Assembly (NCBI GenBank): GCA_045600105.1
Contig: JAZRXG010000042.1
Location: 1 to 64,000 of the forward strand
Source of the DNA: UBA1206 sp045600105
GTDB lineage: Bacteria; Bacillota; Clostridia; Oscillospirales; CAG-382
DNA length: 64,000 bases
Reading direction: 5' to 3'
In this document: piece by piece, positions 1 to 8,758 of the stretch
How the letters are laid out: each line of letters opens with the position of its first letter
Numbering within the stretch: the first letter of the stretch is position 1
The notes under the pieces: model-generated
What the model was told of the DNA's origin: nothing
The model's database searches: none
What the model saw: the letters and a program-made list of their open reading frames with translations, nothing else
Position numbers and translations under genes: made by a program

Positions 1-428
1 AGGATACGGGCAACATCGAATACTGGAAGTGCACCAAGTGCGGCAAGTACTATTCCGACGCGGCTGCAGCCAATGAGATCACCGAAGCGCAGACCGTAAC
101 GGCAAAGAATCCCGCCAACCACGTCGGCGAGACTGAAATCAAGGACGCAAAAGAAGCAACCTGCACCGAGGAAGGCTACACCGGCGATACTTATTGCAAG
201 TCTTGCGGAGCAAAACTCTCCGACGGCACCAAGATCGACGCGAAGGGTCATACGTTCAAGGACGGCAAGTGCACCGTCTGCGGCGCAGATGATCCCGACT
301 ACAAGCCCGAGAGTCCGCAGACCGGCGACAACTCGATGATTTGTGTCTGGCTGCTGCTCCTGTCCGGAAGCGGTATGGCGCTTGCAGGAACCATCGCATA
401 CGGCAAAAGAAGAAAAAGAGCTGAATAA
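1..428 (+). CDS. Sortase-anchored surface protein, C-terminal fragment
   Basis: Open from the left edge in the frame whose first full codon is base 3, ending with TAA at 426-428; the N-terminus lies outside the window. The visible 141 residues contain three paired-cysteine repeats (WKCTKCGKYYSD, YCKSCGAKL, KCTVCGADD) of the kind found tandemly in secreted Clostridia proteins, where they may bind zinc or form disulfides. It ends with SPQTGD (312-329), a hydrophobic stretch (ICVWLLLLSGSGMALAGTIAY) broken here only by its length, and a basic tail KRRKRAE. That motif, membrane span and positive tail is the architecture of a sortase substrate with an LPXTG variant, so the protein should end up covalently attached to the cell wall. 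The function of the missing part is unknown. A strong terminator follows directly. Confidence 0.8.
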   Translation, partial: DTGNIEYWKCTKCGKYYSDAAAANEITEAQTVTAKNPANHVGETEIKDAKEATCTEEGYTGDTYCKSCGAKLSDGTKIDAKGHTFKDGKCTVCGADDPDYKPESPQTGDNSMICVWLLLLSGSGMALAGTIAYGKRRKRAE

Positions 429-449
429 TCAGCGCTCGTAAAAACACCG

Positions 450-486
450 AAGGGCGGTGCGGAATCAAACCGCCACCGCCCTTTTC
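450..486 (+). terminator. Rho-independent terminator
   Basis: AGGGCGGTG (451-459) pairs perfectly with CACCGCCCT (474-482), extended by CGG/CCG inside, followed by a short T run. It ends transcription of the sortase-anchored gene. The next gene's ribosome binding site begins only about ten bases after it. Confidence 0.85.
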
Positions 487-505
487 TACTAAGGAGATAC
501 CGCAA

Positions 506-946
506 ATGGCAGAAACACCGGAACGCCCAACCATATCAAGGGCAGAATATAACAGACGGCTTGCCGCACGGAAAAAGAAACGGAGAAGGAAGAAAATCCG
601 TACGGGGATTATTGCCCTTCTTATACTGGCAATTATGGTTGTCGGCATTGTGCTGATCTGCAAAAGCTGCTCTGCTGACAATTCCATTGAAGGGATATGG
701 ATTTACGATGAAAGCACCCATTATTGCTTTAATGAAGACGGAACGGGGTGCATGGGCGTCGGTAATGATGATTATGAATACACCTACACCGTAAAAGGCA
801 ACACGGTGTCGATCAATTTCGTACAGGACTTCCTGCACGACTGCAAATATATATTTAAGGTTAAAGGCGATACATTAACGCTTATCGGCGGAGAAGGAAC
901 TGTCGGCGGGGAATACGAACTCCGACGTTCGGATACGTCGGACTGA
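506..946 (+). CDS. Small membrane-anchored protein with extracellular beta-rich domain
   Basis: 146 residues; ATG at 506 is preceded by AAGGAG at 491-496. Residues 1-30 are strongly basic (KKKRRRKK), followed by one membrane span (about 32-52, IIALLILAIMVVGIVLI) and about 90 residues placed outside the cell by the positive-inside rule. The outer domain has alternating short strands of the pattern GIWIYDES, YCFNEDGTG, YTYTVKGNTVSI and YIFKVKGDTLTLIG. That pattern resembles small lipocalin-like domains (DUF5640-type) common in Clostridia, but this is recognition by eye, not a search. No catalytic motif is visible. It sits between two surface-protein genes and ahead of the dockerin gene, suggesting an envelope role that cannot be specified further. 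Confidence 0.75.
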   Translation: MAETPERPTISRAEYNRRLAARKKKRRRKKIRTGIIALLILAIMVVGIVLICKSCSADNSIEGIWIYDESTHYCFNEDGTGCMGVGNDDYEYTYTVKGNTVSINFVQDFLHDCKYIFKVKGDTLTLIGGEGTVGGEYELRRSDTSD

Positions 947-948
947 AA

Positions 949-979
949 TTGAAAATAATGCAAATTCATTATGTATAAT
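949..979 (+). promoter_or_regulatory. Possible sigma-A promoter of the dockerin gene
   Basis: A perfect TATAAT (974-979) lies 23 bases before the start codon at 1003. The best -35 is TTGAAA (949-954) with a long 19-base spacer. Plausible but not strong because of the spacing. Confidence 0.45.
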
Positions 980-1002
980 TATTTTTGATTGGAGGAAACA
1001 TT

Positions 1003-4000
1003 ATGAAAAAGCGGATCATCAGTTTATTCCTGTGTTTCGTGATGCTGGCGGGAGTATTGCCGACCGGCAGTTTTACCGTCTTTGCGGAAGGGGAAGAGGA
1101 AACCGAGGAAGTCACAAGACCCACGGTGAACCAGTCCGCACAGACCGTTACGTTGTCGGACGGGACGGTGCTGTACTATGACGAGGCAATCACGGTGACG
1201 CCCTCAATGCCCTATGCAGAAGGGCACGAAACCGATGAAGTATACGAGTCATGCCTTTGGGCCCTGCATACGCTTCTGGGCAATCTGGACGCGGACAAGG
1301 TCTATTACATAAAGCTGGACACCAACTGTAAATTTTCGCCTTTTCAAACGGGCTGGCACACGATCGACTTTAATGGGGTCAACGTGATTCTGGACCTCAA
1401 CGGGCACCGGATAGAGAACAAGGCCCCGGGCGTGACCACCTCGTTGATCAAGGTCAGGAACTGCGGACTGTTTGCCCTGATCTCAAGCTGGGAGAACGAC
1501 GTAAGGGGCACCCTCCTGAAGGAGAATTCTCTCGACGGCGGTGATCTGCTGGACGTGCGGGACTCCAATCTGATTATCGACGGATACGTCCGGATCGAGC
1601 ATAGCGGTCCCGCCAAGATGAACACCCACATCCACTACCTCCGCGCGGAGAACAGCAGCGTCAAAATTCTGGACGGTTCGTTCTATTCTTACAGCGGTCT
1701 GCATGCGGTCCGCTGCCCGGACGTCACGATCCGCGGCGGGTGGTTTGGCTCGTCGTGCGACGTCGAAGAGGCCGATGCGAACATCCGCCTGGAGGGCACG
1801 AAAACGAGCGACCTTCATATCTACGGCGGAACGTTTGCACGCGTCACCAACTATGCTCCGATTGTGGGAGAAGCCGTGTACTACGATAAAGACGAGCCGT
1901 ACGCGTATAAGCTGCCCGACGGAGTGAAGGCGCTGCATTACAGGAATACTGACGATCTTGACGCCGAGGAGCCCGTGTGCGAATGGTCCGATAATCTTAA
2001 AACCTTAGCAGGCAAATATGTGACCAAGGTCACGACCCCGGAGGACGCGGAGGCGGAGGGCCTTTGGCACCAGCGGCGCTTGACGCTGCACGTATTAAAG
2101 CCCGAGGATTTTTACGAGCTCTATACGTTCCTGGAGGATACGCCGGCCAATTCCGGCAATGACGTAACGGTAATCTTTTACACGGACATGGCACTTCCGA
2201 CCAATTTGCATTACGGCGGCGGAGAGGATTACGTTTCGTTTGACATCAATAAATTCGACAGGATCAAGTTGGACCTGAACGGATACGATATTTTCGTGGA
2301 CGGCGGTTTCCAGATAGGGGCGTATACCGAGCTGACCGTGACGGACAGCAGCGCCAAAGAAGGACGGCGCCCCGGAAGCCTGAGCAGCGACAGTTCCCGC
2401 ATTATCTACGGTAAAGGCACCACGTATCTGGACAACATACATATTTACTGTACGAATCCGAACGCGAACCCGACGCTGTTTTCCAATGATCTTGTCGATA
2501 TATCCAAGGCATCCGTCAACCACGTGACGACGCATTTCAATCCGTTCTACGGATACGAAAAACTAAAAGGTGATATTTTAGTTTGGTGTGGGTCCTATTT
2601 ATCCGACGTGACCGGCTGCACCGTGACGATTGACGGCGAGACCTACGATCTGAAGGATTGGGCGGTCTCGAACGGGTACGCGACCTATAAAAAGAGCAGA
2701 GACGCGCTCGAGTTTTCTTCTAAAGCAACCAGGGACCTGGATATTTCGGAGTGCCTGATCGACCGACATCCCACCATCAGCACCGACAGCACGGTCGAGA
2801 CCGACAAAAACGGAGACCGCGTGATCTATGCCGACGGCTTCGCGCCCGTACTGAAAGCGAACAACGCGCTGCCGAGCAGCGAGGTGACGTGGGGATATCT
2901 TCCTCCCAATGGGGAGGGATACCCCTTCGCCATGAATCAGTACGTCGGTAACGTGACCGACAAAAACTGCGCGCTTGCCTATCATCCGGAGGGCGGCAAG
3001 TATCGTTACTTCCTGATCGTGGACGGAGAGGTCGTCGACGAAATCTGCGTGATCTATTCTCCTCTCAAGGGCATTCGCCTCATCTCGGAAATATCTCCCG
3101 AAGGCGTCTTCCTTGAGGAAACCCGTTCTACCTGCGCCAATCTCACCGCCAGTTACGCGGGCGCACTGCTGGAGGGCGAGACGATGACGTCTCTTACCTT
3201 CCGTATTCTGAACAGCATTTCCACGATGGCGTTCAATAAAGAAGTGACCTTGTATAATGGCGATCAGATCACCTTCCCGCAGGATTTCTATGTGAATTAC
3301 CCCAGATACGAGGCAATCGATGGCGGCGTTTACCGCATTCAGGTCATCGGTAAGACCAGCACCGGCAGAACGCTCGAAGGCGGCATCGTCACCTTCCGCG
3401 CCGACGTTCCCGCGACAAGCGTCACCTTCGAATACGACTACCGCGATTTTTATAACGGCGCATATCACGTCTCCGATCCCGACGCGGGCATCGGCAGTCT
3501 CGAACTGAAATTCACGCCCGAAAACGCAAGTTCTCTGCCGGGCGGGCTCTTCCTTGAATGTGATACCGTCAGCGACGGCGGCGACGTCGTTGCGTGGGAC
3601 GGCGAAAAGCTCGTCCTCACCGGCGTGCCCGGTACCACCACCATCACCGCGAAGAGCGGCAACGGCACGGTTTCTTCCGAACCGATCACCGTCGTGGTCC
3701 CCGTCACCGACGTCGAAGTGAACGGCGTCGTGCCGCCGAAGTACGGCAGCGAAATGAATACGGGTTATCTCTACGTTCCCGATGACGCCCCCTACACGAT
3801 CCGGGACGCCTATTGGGAATATCCGGCTGATGACGGTTACGTCCGCGTGGAGGCAGGCTCAACGCCGATGCTCAATCGGGATTACCGCCTTAGCGTCGAT
3901 CTGGCGCTCAAGCCCGGTTATCAGGTGCCCTCCGTCTATGAGGAAGGCACGGGCGAATACGCCTACGGGGCAGTGTACGGAAACGGTGTTTCCTGCACGG

Positions 4001-5754
4001 TCAGTGCCATGAATTCTCTCGGGCTCGGCGTACTTGACGCCTCCGCGAGCGGAAACACCAACGGAACGCCCTACGACCTTACGGACGACTATATCTCGGT
4101 CACCTACCATTACGGGTACGTCTTCAACGAGAACGCAACCGAGATCGACACGGTCTACGTTGAATTTGAGGCACCCCGCGACGGACAGACCTATGAACAG
4201 TGGTATAAGAGCGTGAAGTTCTCCTGCGCATACGCGGATGAAGTGGAGTGGGGGTTGAGCGTTAGTTCGAAAAACGAGATGTTCGAGGTTTTAGGCTGGA
4301 AGTTCGTCGGCAACATGTACTACACCCTTACGTTCAACGGATACCTGGGAGATTCCAATGGAGCCTTCCGCTTCGCCGACAAGGTCACTTTCATCGTCAA
4401 CGGCGAGAGCTACGAGAAAAACTCGACGCTTGACGGCAGATATGTATTCTCTCCGAACCTCAGTATACTTGCCGTCGGTGATCCCGGCTACAAGCCCGTG
4501 ACGAAGCTTTCCGTTCAGCCTGTCACGCTGACGCTCGACGGAAGCGTAAATCTCAACGACTACTATACGGTGGAGACCGAAGGAAAGCTCTCTGTCTTCG
4601 CCCACAGTTATTACTTCAATTACGACGCGGAAACCGGAACGCTTTCCGCGACCGAAGCGTTCAAGTCCTTTGCGGGAACGAATCCCGAATATATCAACGG
4701 GTTCATTTATCTGGAAATCGGTTTCGACAAGAATTCGGATGGCGAGTATAATATACGCTTCCGTTACAACATTCCCGTGCGCATCCTGTCGGGATCCCTT
4801 CCCAATGCACGCCAGTACCGCGTGAAGCTCGGAAACGAAGACGGATACGCTTATTCGTTCGCTCCGCTCGTCGGGGATACGATCTACTATCTGCCCGTGC
4901 AGATCGAAGGCAGCCTTGCAAGTAAGTCGACCTCCACTGCCGGCACGCCGGTCTACGACCCGATCTCCGGCCTCTATTCGCTGAAAACTCCGGATACGAG
5001 TGTTTCCGCCCGCAACGTTGTGACGGTATCCTACATTTCTGCGGAAGATGTTGATATGCTTAAGGGGCTGAACGACGCGGAAGATGCCGCCATCGTCACC
5101 GTCGACCCCGACTACCATTGGAGAGAAAGAAGCAGCGGCAATGCCGGCTGGCTGTACAGCATTGACGGCGTGAACTGGCAGGATTCCCCTCGCTTTGAAG
5201 GTTTGCCCACCGGAACCGAAATGACCGTGTACTTCAAGCAGGGCATATTCGGTGACATATATTCTGTAACGGGCACCACCGCGGGCGACCACGTAACGCC
5301 TCCGGCATCGAAGGGTTCTCTCAGCGGTACCGTAACGAGTTACCAGAGCGAAACCGAGACCGTGCTGATCCAGCTCATCAAGGAAGGCTCGACCGAAGCG
5401 GCGTATGAAGCGTCCGTGACCGGAAACAGCGCGTCCTACGAGATCAAAGGCATTGAAGCCGGCATCTACATGATGAAGGTCATGAAGAAGAACCACGTTA
5501 CCCGCGAATATACCGTGGTCGTGCTTGATACCGCCGTCACGCAGGATGCAAAGATCCATCTGCTGGGCGACATAAACGGCGACGGCAAAGTGAATACCAG
5601 CGATGTCGGAAAAGCGAACGCGCACGCAAAGAAAACGGCGCTGCTCACCGGATACGAACTTGCCTGCGCCGACGTGAACGGCGACGGCAGAGTCAACACC
5701 AGCGACGTCGGAAAACTGAATGCCCATGCAAAGAAAACAAGTCTTCTTTGGTAA
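1003..5754 (+). CDS. Large secreted dockerin-containing protein
   Basis: 1583 residues. The ATG at 1003 is chosen because it follows GGAGG (992-996) and opens a clear signal peptide (MKKRIISLFLCFVMLAGVLP, cleavage near FAEG). Residues about 30-600 have repeated beta-helix-like strands with asparagine/glycine turns (ILDLNGHRIENK, LDLNGYDIFVDGG, IYGGTF), as in pectate-lyase-like right-handed helices. About 832-902 is a bacterial Ig-like domain, about 1438-1518 a carboxypeptidase-regulatory-like domain (SLSGTVTSYQSETETVLIQL), and 1519-1583 a type I dockerin. The dockerin has two calcium loops, DINGDGKVNTSD and DVNGDGRVNTSD, each followed by a nearly identical NAHAKKT helix. Dockerins bind cohesins on scaffoldins, so this protein should join a cellulosome-like complex or be held at the surface. 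No glycosidase catalytic domain is recognised; it may bind carbohydrate. Confidence 0.85.
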   Translation: MKKRIISLFLCFVMLAGVLPTGSFTVFAEGEEETEEVTRPTVNQSAQTVTLSDGTVLYYDEAITVTPSMPYAEGHETDEVYESCLWALHTLLGNLDADKVYYIKLDTNCKFSPFQTGWHTIDFNGVNVILDLNGHRIENKAPGVTTSLIKVRNCGLFALISSWENDVRGTLLKENSLDGGDLLDVRDSNLIIDGYVRIEHSGPAKMNTHIHYLRAENSSVKILDGSFYSYSGLHAVRCPDVTIRGGWFGSSCDVEEADANIRLEGTKTSDLHIYGGTFARVTNYAPIVGEAVYYDKDEPYAYKLPDGVKALHYRNTDDLDAEEPVCEWSDNLKTLAGKYVTKVTTPEDAEAEGLWHQRRLTLHVLKPEDFYELYTFLEDTPANSGNDVTVIFYTDMALPTNLHYGGGEDYVSFDINKFDRIKLDLNGYDIFVDGGFQIGAYTELTVTDSSAKEGRRPGSLSSDSSRIIYGKGTTYLDNIHIYCTNPNANPTLFSNDLVDISKASVNHVTTHFNPFYGYEKLKGDILVWCGSYLSDVTGCTVTIDGETYDLKDWAVSNGYATYKKSRDALEFSSKATRDLDISECLIDRHPTISTDSTVETDKNGDRVIYADGFAPVLKANNALPSSEVTWGYLPPNGEGYPFAMNQYVGNVTDKNCALAYHPEGGKYRYFLIVDGEVVDEICVIYSPLKGIRLISEISPEGVFLEETRSTCANLTASYAGALLEGETMTSLTFRILNSISTMAFNKEVTLYNGDQITFPQDFYVNYPRYEAIDGGVYRIQVIGKTSTGRTLEGGIVTFRADVPATSVTFEYDYRDFYNGAYHVSDPDAGIGSLELKFTPENASSLPGGLFLECDTVSDGGDVVAWDGEKLVLTGVPGTTTITAKSGNGTVSSEPITVVVPVTDVEVNGVVPPKYGSEMNTGYLYVPDDAPYTIRDAYWEYPADDGYVRVEAGSTPMLNRDYRLSVDLALKPGYQVPSVYEEGTGEYAYGAVYGNGVSCTVSAMNSLGLGVLDASASGNTNGTPYDLTDDYISVTYHYGYVFNENATEIDTVYVEFEAPRDGQTYEQWYKSVKFSCAYADEVEWGLSVSSKNEMFEVLGWKFVGNMYYTLTFNGYLGDSNGAFRFADKVTFIVNGESYEKNSTLDGRYVFSPNLSILAVGDPGYKPVTKLSVQPVTLTLDGSVNLNDYYTVETEGKLSVFAHSYYFNYDAETGTLSATEAFKSFAGTNPEYINGFIYLEIGFDKNSDGEYNIRFRYNIPVRILSGSLPNARQYRVKLGNEDGYAYSFAPLVGDTIYYLPVQIEGSLASKSTSTAGTPVYDPISGLYSLKTPDTSVSARNVVTVSYISAEDVDMLKGLNDAEDAAIVTVDPDYHWRERSSGNAGWLYSIDGVNWQDSPRFEGLPTGTEMTVYFKQGIFGDIYSVTGTTAGDHVTPPASKGSLSGTVTSYQSETETVLIQLIKEGSTEAAYEASVTGNSASYEIKGIEAGIYMMKVMKKNHVTREYTVVVLDTAVTQDAKIHLLGDINGDGKVNTSDVGKANAHAKKTALLTGYELACADVNGDGRVNTSDVGKLNAHAKKTSLLW

Positions 5755-5840
5755 GAATTCATAACATAAAGGATGATGCGCTGACACTTGTCAGTGACGG
5801 CAGCCCTTATGTATTGAAAAATATAGCAACATATAATCCT

Positions 5841-5874
5841 CGCGGCAGGACTTCAAGTATGAAATCCTGCCGCG
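5841..5874 (+). terminator. Hairpin, probable terminator of the dockerin gene
   Basis: CGCGGCAGGA (5841-5850) pairs perfectly with TCCTGCCGCG (5865-5874) around a 14-base loop. The following sequence TTCCTTATAT is only weakly T-rich, so this may be an mRNA-stabilising 3' hairpin rather than an efficient terminator. Confidence 0.5.
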
Positions 5875-5982
5875 TTCCTTATATGTAGCTCAAATAGTTA
5901 TTGATGATTTCTGTTGCCGTTTCACACACTACTTTTTTCTATGATGAATGCATATTTGGTCAAAATAATGATTGAACAAAAG

Positions 5983-6020
5983 AGGGACTCCCCGACATCC
6001 TATCGGAGGGTCCCTTGTTT
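5983..6020 (+). terminator. Possible terminator hairpin
   Basis: AGGGAC...CCGA (5983-5995) pairs with TCGG...GTCCCT (6003-6015), with a weak centre, followed by the T-rich TTGTTTGCTGTT. It lies just upstream of an orphan open frame, which argues against that frame being expressed from further upstream. Confidence 0.45.
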
Positions 6021-6115
6021 GCTGTTCCTATTCGGTTTTTCTGATTTCTCCCGTAAGAACATCGGGCTAACCGCGCGGATTTTTCGGCAAGCTGCGCGAC
6101 AAGCTCAGCTGGCTT

Positions 6116-7303
6116 TTGGGAAAAAGCGAAGCGCAGAAAAAATTCGACCGCAAATGCGACGTTTTCAACGCGAAAAAGAACGATTTTCTGAACAAAACTT
6201 TCGGCCTTGACATCAAGTTCGACAAAGATCTGCTGAATGATGAATACGCCGAGAATCACATAAACGGAAAAACCGCCCCGAAAAAAGAAGATGTCAAAAA
6301 AAGCGGCAGTCTCCTTATCGATGAAGAACCCGCAAAAGAAAAGACTGTTTATAACGAGCCGGCAGAAGAAGTCGTTCTCGACAGCAAAGAAGCTCTTGAA
6401 GCGATAAACAAAACCATCGAATGCCTCGACCGTCAATTTAAAATCTCTAAAAGTATAGATAATTCAATGGCACTCGACGGGCTTGATTATATCTCTGAAA
6501 TGTTTAATAAGGAAACATATAAAAATCCCAAAACAGACGAAGATAAAAAAGTAAAAGAAGCAAACGATGAAATCAAAAGATGGTTGGTGAAATACGGAAA
6601 GGATCTGCGCGAAGGGAATGACAGTTCCGAACTGTCTAAAGCTTTCATAAGTAATTTCTGGAAAACTTGTCATAGCATAGGCGATACGGTAAGACTCAGC
6701 GGCAGACTGAGCAAATCAGAAGTTTTATCGGAATACCGCGATGCTGTAAAGTTTGGTACCTCTCCTATGAAAGCTTTGGAAAACCCCAATTACTATAAAG
6801 TTTCCGAACAAGCAAATGCCGACAACGTGCCGGAGAACAACATACCGAAGGACAACGTGCCGGATGGCAAAAAGATTCCGAGAGGGACTGATATGACGGC
6901 GCATGCGATAAGCGACGTTCTGGATGCCTGCATATTATCCGATCCCAATGCTTCGAAGCCGTCAAAAAAAGGCGCGGAATCGCTCAAAAAATATTTTGCC
7001 GACGCTTCAAATTTCGAAACAGAATTGGGGAAAGCCGTTTCAGACTGCATCATGGGCTTTTGGAACAAAGATCCCAATAACATAGCGACCGATGAAGCAA
7101 AAAATACCTGCAGAGCTTTATGCGGTACTATCGGAGTCGATTTGCTTTTCGAAGCGGATGCAGCACCTCAGACAATAAATAAAGCCGTCAAAGCAGCGGC
7201 AGAAAGCATTGGCATAAAGGCCGCGAACACTCCCATCGTATCCGACGAATCCAAAATAACGGAAAAGCAAAAAGGCGGCATTTCGCTCAATATTCCGCAG
7301 TAA
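6116..7303 (+). CDS. Uncharacterised lysine-rich protein, possibly 5'-truncated
   Basis: 395 residues from a TTG at 6116 to TAA at 7303. I do not recognise the family. The protein is hydrophilic and mostly helical, with a charged low-complexity N-terminal third (KKEDVKKSGSLLIDEEPAKEK) and a proline/asparagine linker near residues 230-255 (DNVPENNIPKDNVPDGKKIP). No signal peptide, membrane span or catalytic motif is visible. The frame stays open upstream to a TAA at 6068-6070 and that extension also looks coding (GFFGKLRDKLSWLLGKSEAQ), but it contains no ATG, and no ribosome binding site precedes the TTG. The first in-frame ATG is at about residue 118. Codon use is visibly more A-rich than in neighbouring genes. 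It could be a gene remnant that lost its 5' end, or a gene with an unusual start; its product is not predictable. Confidence 0.6.
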   Translation: MGKSEAQKKFDRKCDVFNAKKNDFLNKTFGLDIKFDKDLLNDEYAENHINGKTAPKKEDVKKSGSLLIDEEPAKEKTVYNEPAEEVVLDSKEALEAINKTIECLDRQFKISKSIDNSMALDGLDYISEMFNKETYKNPKTDEDKKVKEANDEIKRWLVKYGKDLREGNDSSELSKAFISNFWKTCHSIGDTVRLSGRLSKSEVLSEYRDAVKFGTSPMKALENPNYYKVSEQANADNVPENNIPKDNVPDGKKIPRGTDMTAHAISDVLDACILSDPNASKPSKKGAESLKKYFADASNFETELGKAVSDCIMGFWNKDPNNIATDEAKNTCRALCGTIGVDLLFEADAAPQTINKAVKAAAESIGIKAANTPIVSDESKITEKQKGGISLNIPQ

Positions 7304-7336
7304 ACGCCCAAATTTCAAAAACGTATACAACGCAAA

Positions 7337-7375
7337 AAGGATTTCCGCGAAATCGCGGAAATCCTTCTTATTTTG
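7337..7375. terminator. Bidirectional terminator between convergent genes
   Basis: A perfect 13-bp stem, AAGGATTTCCGCG (7337-7349) and CGCGGAAATCCTT (7354-7366), with a 4-base loop. T-rich sequence follows on the plus strand (CTTATTTTGC), and the minus strand exits into a T5 run. It can serve both the rightward gene ending at 7303 and the leftward gene ending at 7392. Confidence 0.9.
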
Positions 7376-7391
7376 CTTAACGGCTTGATGC

Positions 7392-8612
7392 TTAAAGAAT
7401 GGGTTCCATCGGCTTGCCGTCGGCAAGAAGTCCGAGGATGCGGTCTATGAGCATAAGCATACGCGGGTAGTGATAGGGGCCTTTCCACATCGAGCCCTTC
7501 TGGGTGTGGCTGACGCTGTTGTCCTTGTGGAGGTAGCCGTACCATTCGCCGTTGTCGTTGTCGGAGAAATGACCGAAAGCGAAATCGGTGACTTTTTTGA
7601 ACCAATTCCAATACTTTTCTTCGCCGGTGATGCCGTATGCGAGAAGAGTTGCGATGAGCGCTTCGTCGTGCACCCACCAGAGCTTCATATCGTGCTCAAG
7701 CTGTTCGGGCGGTCTGCCGTTGCAGTCGGTGAAATAGATGAAGCCGCCGTTCTGCTTGTCCCAGCCCCATTCGAGAGACCAGTTGAGTATGTTGAGCGCC
7801 TTCTGCATAAGCTCGTCGTCCTTGGAATAGAGAGCTTCGCTCATGAGGAACCAGGAGTTTTCCATCGAGTGACCGGGGTTGATGCAGCGGCCCGCGGGGT
7901 TATCGATGAATTCGCCGTTGGGACCTACGACTTCGAGGACGCAGTGGCGTTCGGGTTTATAATGATAGTTGATGATGGAATCGACCATTTCGCGGGTGAT
8001 GGCGGTGTAGTAATCGGCCTTTTCGGGGTCGCACCTTCTGAGAAGCTGAGCGGACGAAACGAGCACCATGGGGACCGCGGAGGCTCTGTCCTGACGGGTG
8101 GAGGCGTAGGTCTTGGGAGTGATCTTGAAGGGATCCTCCTCGGGATGTCTGTAGAGCTTGAGCATGAGCTCGAAGCAGTCCTCCGCCTTTTTGATTGCTT
8201 CCTTGTCGTTCATCATAACGCCGTATTCTGCCATCGAGATGACGTAGAAGCTTTCGGAATACATATAGCGTCTCTTGCGGAGCGGTTTGCCGTCGCGGGT
8301 GACGGTGAAGAACATACGGCCGTCCTTGTCAACGCATTTTTCGTTGAGGAAGTCGACGCCGAGCTTCGCGGCTTCTACCCATTCGTCACGCTTGCCGTAG
8401 TTGTTGCAGAGCGCCGAGAAGGTCCAGAGGCATCTGCCCTGGAACCATACGGATTTATCTTCGCTGTACTGTTTGCCCTCTTTATCCACGCAGGTGATGT
8501 AGCCGCCGTACTCTTTATCGAGCAGGTCGCTCTTCATCCAGAACGGGATGCAGTCGTCAAGCAGACGGCTTCTGTAAAAATTCTGATAAGATTTGAAAAG
8601 TTCTTTGTTCAT
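7392..8612 (-). CDS. N-acylglucosamine 2-epimerase (AGE) family protein
   Basis: 406 residues; the ATG at 8612 follows AAAGGAG (8624-8630) and opens with MNKELFKSYQ. The sequence has the layout of AGE/renin-binding-protein family enzymes, an (alpha/alpha)6 barrel of about 400 residues. Diagnostic segments are VWFQGRCLWTFSALCNNYG near the start, RRYMYSESFYVISMAEYG, INPGHSMENSWFLMSEAL (the conserved GHxxE active-site block) and KLWWVHDEALIATLLAYG. Family members interconvert N-acetylglucosamine and N-acetylmannosamine, or epimerise/isomerise mannose, cellobiose or related sugars; which substrate applies here cannot be read from sequence. It is divergent from a metallo-hydrolase gene with its own promoter and ends at a shared terminator, so it is monocistronic. 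Cytoplasmic, no signal peptide. Confidence 0.88.
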   Translation of the reverse strand: MNKELFKSYQNFYRSRLLDDCIPFWMKSDLLDKEYGGYITCVDKEGKQYSEDKSVWFQGRCLWTFSALCNNYGKRDEWVEAAKLGVDFLNEKCVDKDGRMFFTVTRDGKPLRKRRYMYSESFYVISMAEYGVMMNDKEAIKKAEDCFELMLKLYRHPEEDPFKITPKTYASTRQDRASAVPMVLVSSAQLLRRCDPEKADYYTAITREMVDSIINYHYKPERHCVLEVVGPNGEFIDNPAGRCINPGHSMENSWFLMSEALYSKDDELMQKALNILNWSLEWGWDKQNGGFIYFTDCNGRPPEQLEHDMKLWWVHDEALIATLLAYGITGEEKYWNWFKKVTDFAFGHFSDNDNGEWYGYLHKDNSVSHTQKGSMWKGPYHYPRMLMLIDRILGLLADGKPMEPIL

Positions 8613-8637
8613 TTTTTTACACACTCCTTTGTCTGCT

Positions 8638-8666
8638 ATAATATCACAACGCCGTAAGATTGTCAA
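8638..8666 (-). promoter_or_regulatory. Sigma-A promoter of the AGE-family gene
   Basis: On the minus strand, consensus TTGACA (plus 8661-8666) is separated by 17 bases from TATTAT (plus 8638-8643), with the start codon 26 bases downstream of the -10. Confidence 0.85.
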
Positions 8667-8696
8667 CCGATGTTTTGCTTTTTTCGCTCTTACTGC

Positions 8697-8724
8697 TTGA
8701 CTTTTCGCCGCGTGAAAGTATAAT
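8697..8724 (+). promoter_or_regulatory. Sigma-A promoter of the metallo-hydrolase gene
   Basis: TTGACT (8697-8702), a 16-base spacer and a perfect TATAAT (8719-8724), about 35 bases before the ATG at 8759. The two divergent promoters sit 30 bases apart without overlapping. Confidence 0.85.
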
Positions 8725-8758
8725 GAAAACATAAAACAAGAAACGGAAGTGGATTTTT

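Larger units (their letters stand above)
5755..6070. other. Intergenic stretch with hairpins, no gene
   Basis: About 315 bases between the dockerin gene and the next open frame. It holds a small inverted repeat CTGACA/TGTCAG (5781-5794), a GC-rich hairpin (5841-5874) and a second hairpin (about 5983-6015). I find no convincing coding sequence, RNA gene or promoter here. It may include decayed 5' sequence of the following gene. Confidence 0.6.

Noticed and set aside
4291..5787. Minus-strand open frame opposite the dockerin end
   Set aside because: Shadow of repetitive dockerin-protein coding sequence; no recognisable domain.
5914..6210. Short plus-strand open frame in the gap before the orphan gene
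   Set aside because: Overlaps a hairpin, has no ribosome binding site and reads as non-protein-like sequence in the wrong frame relative to the orphan gene.
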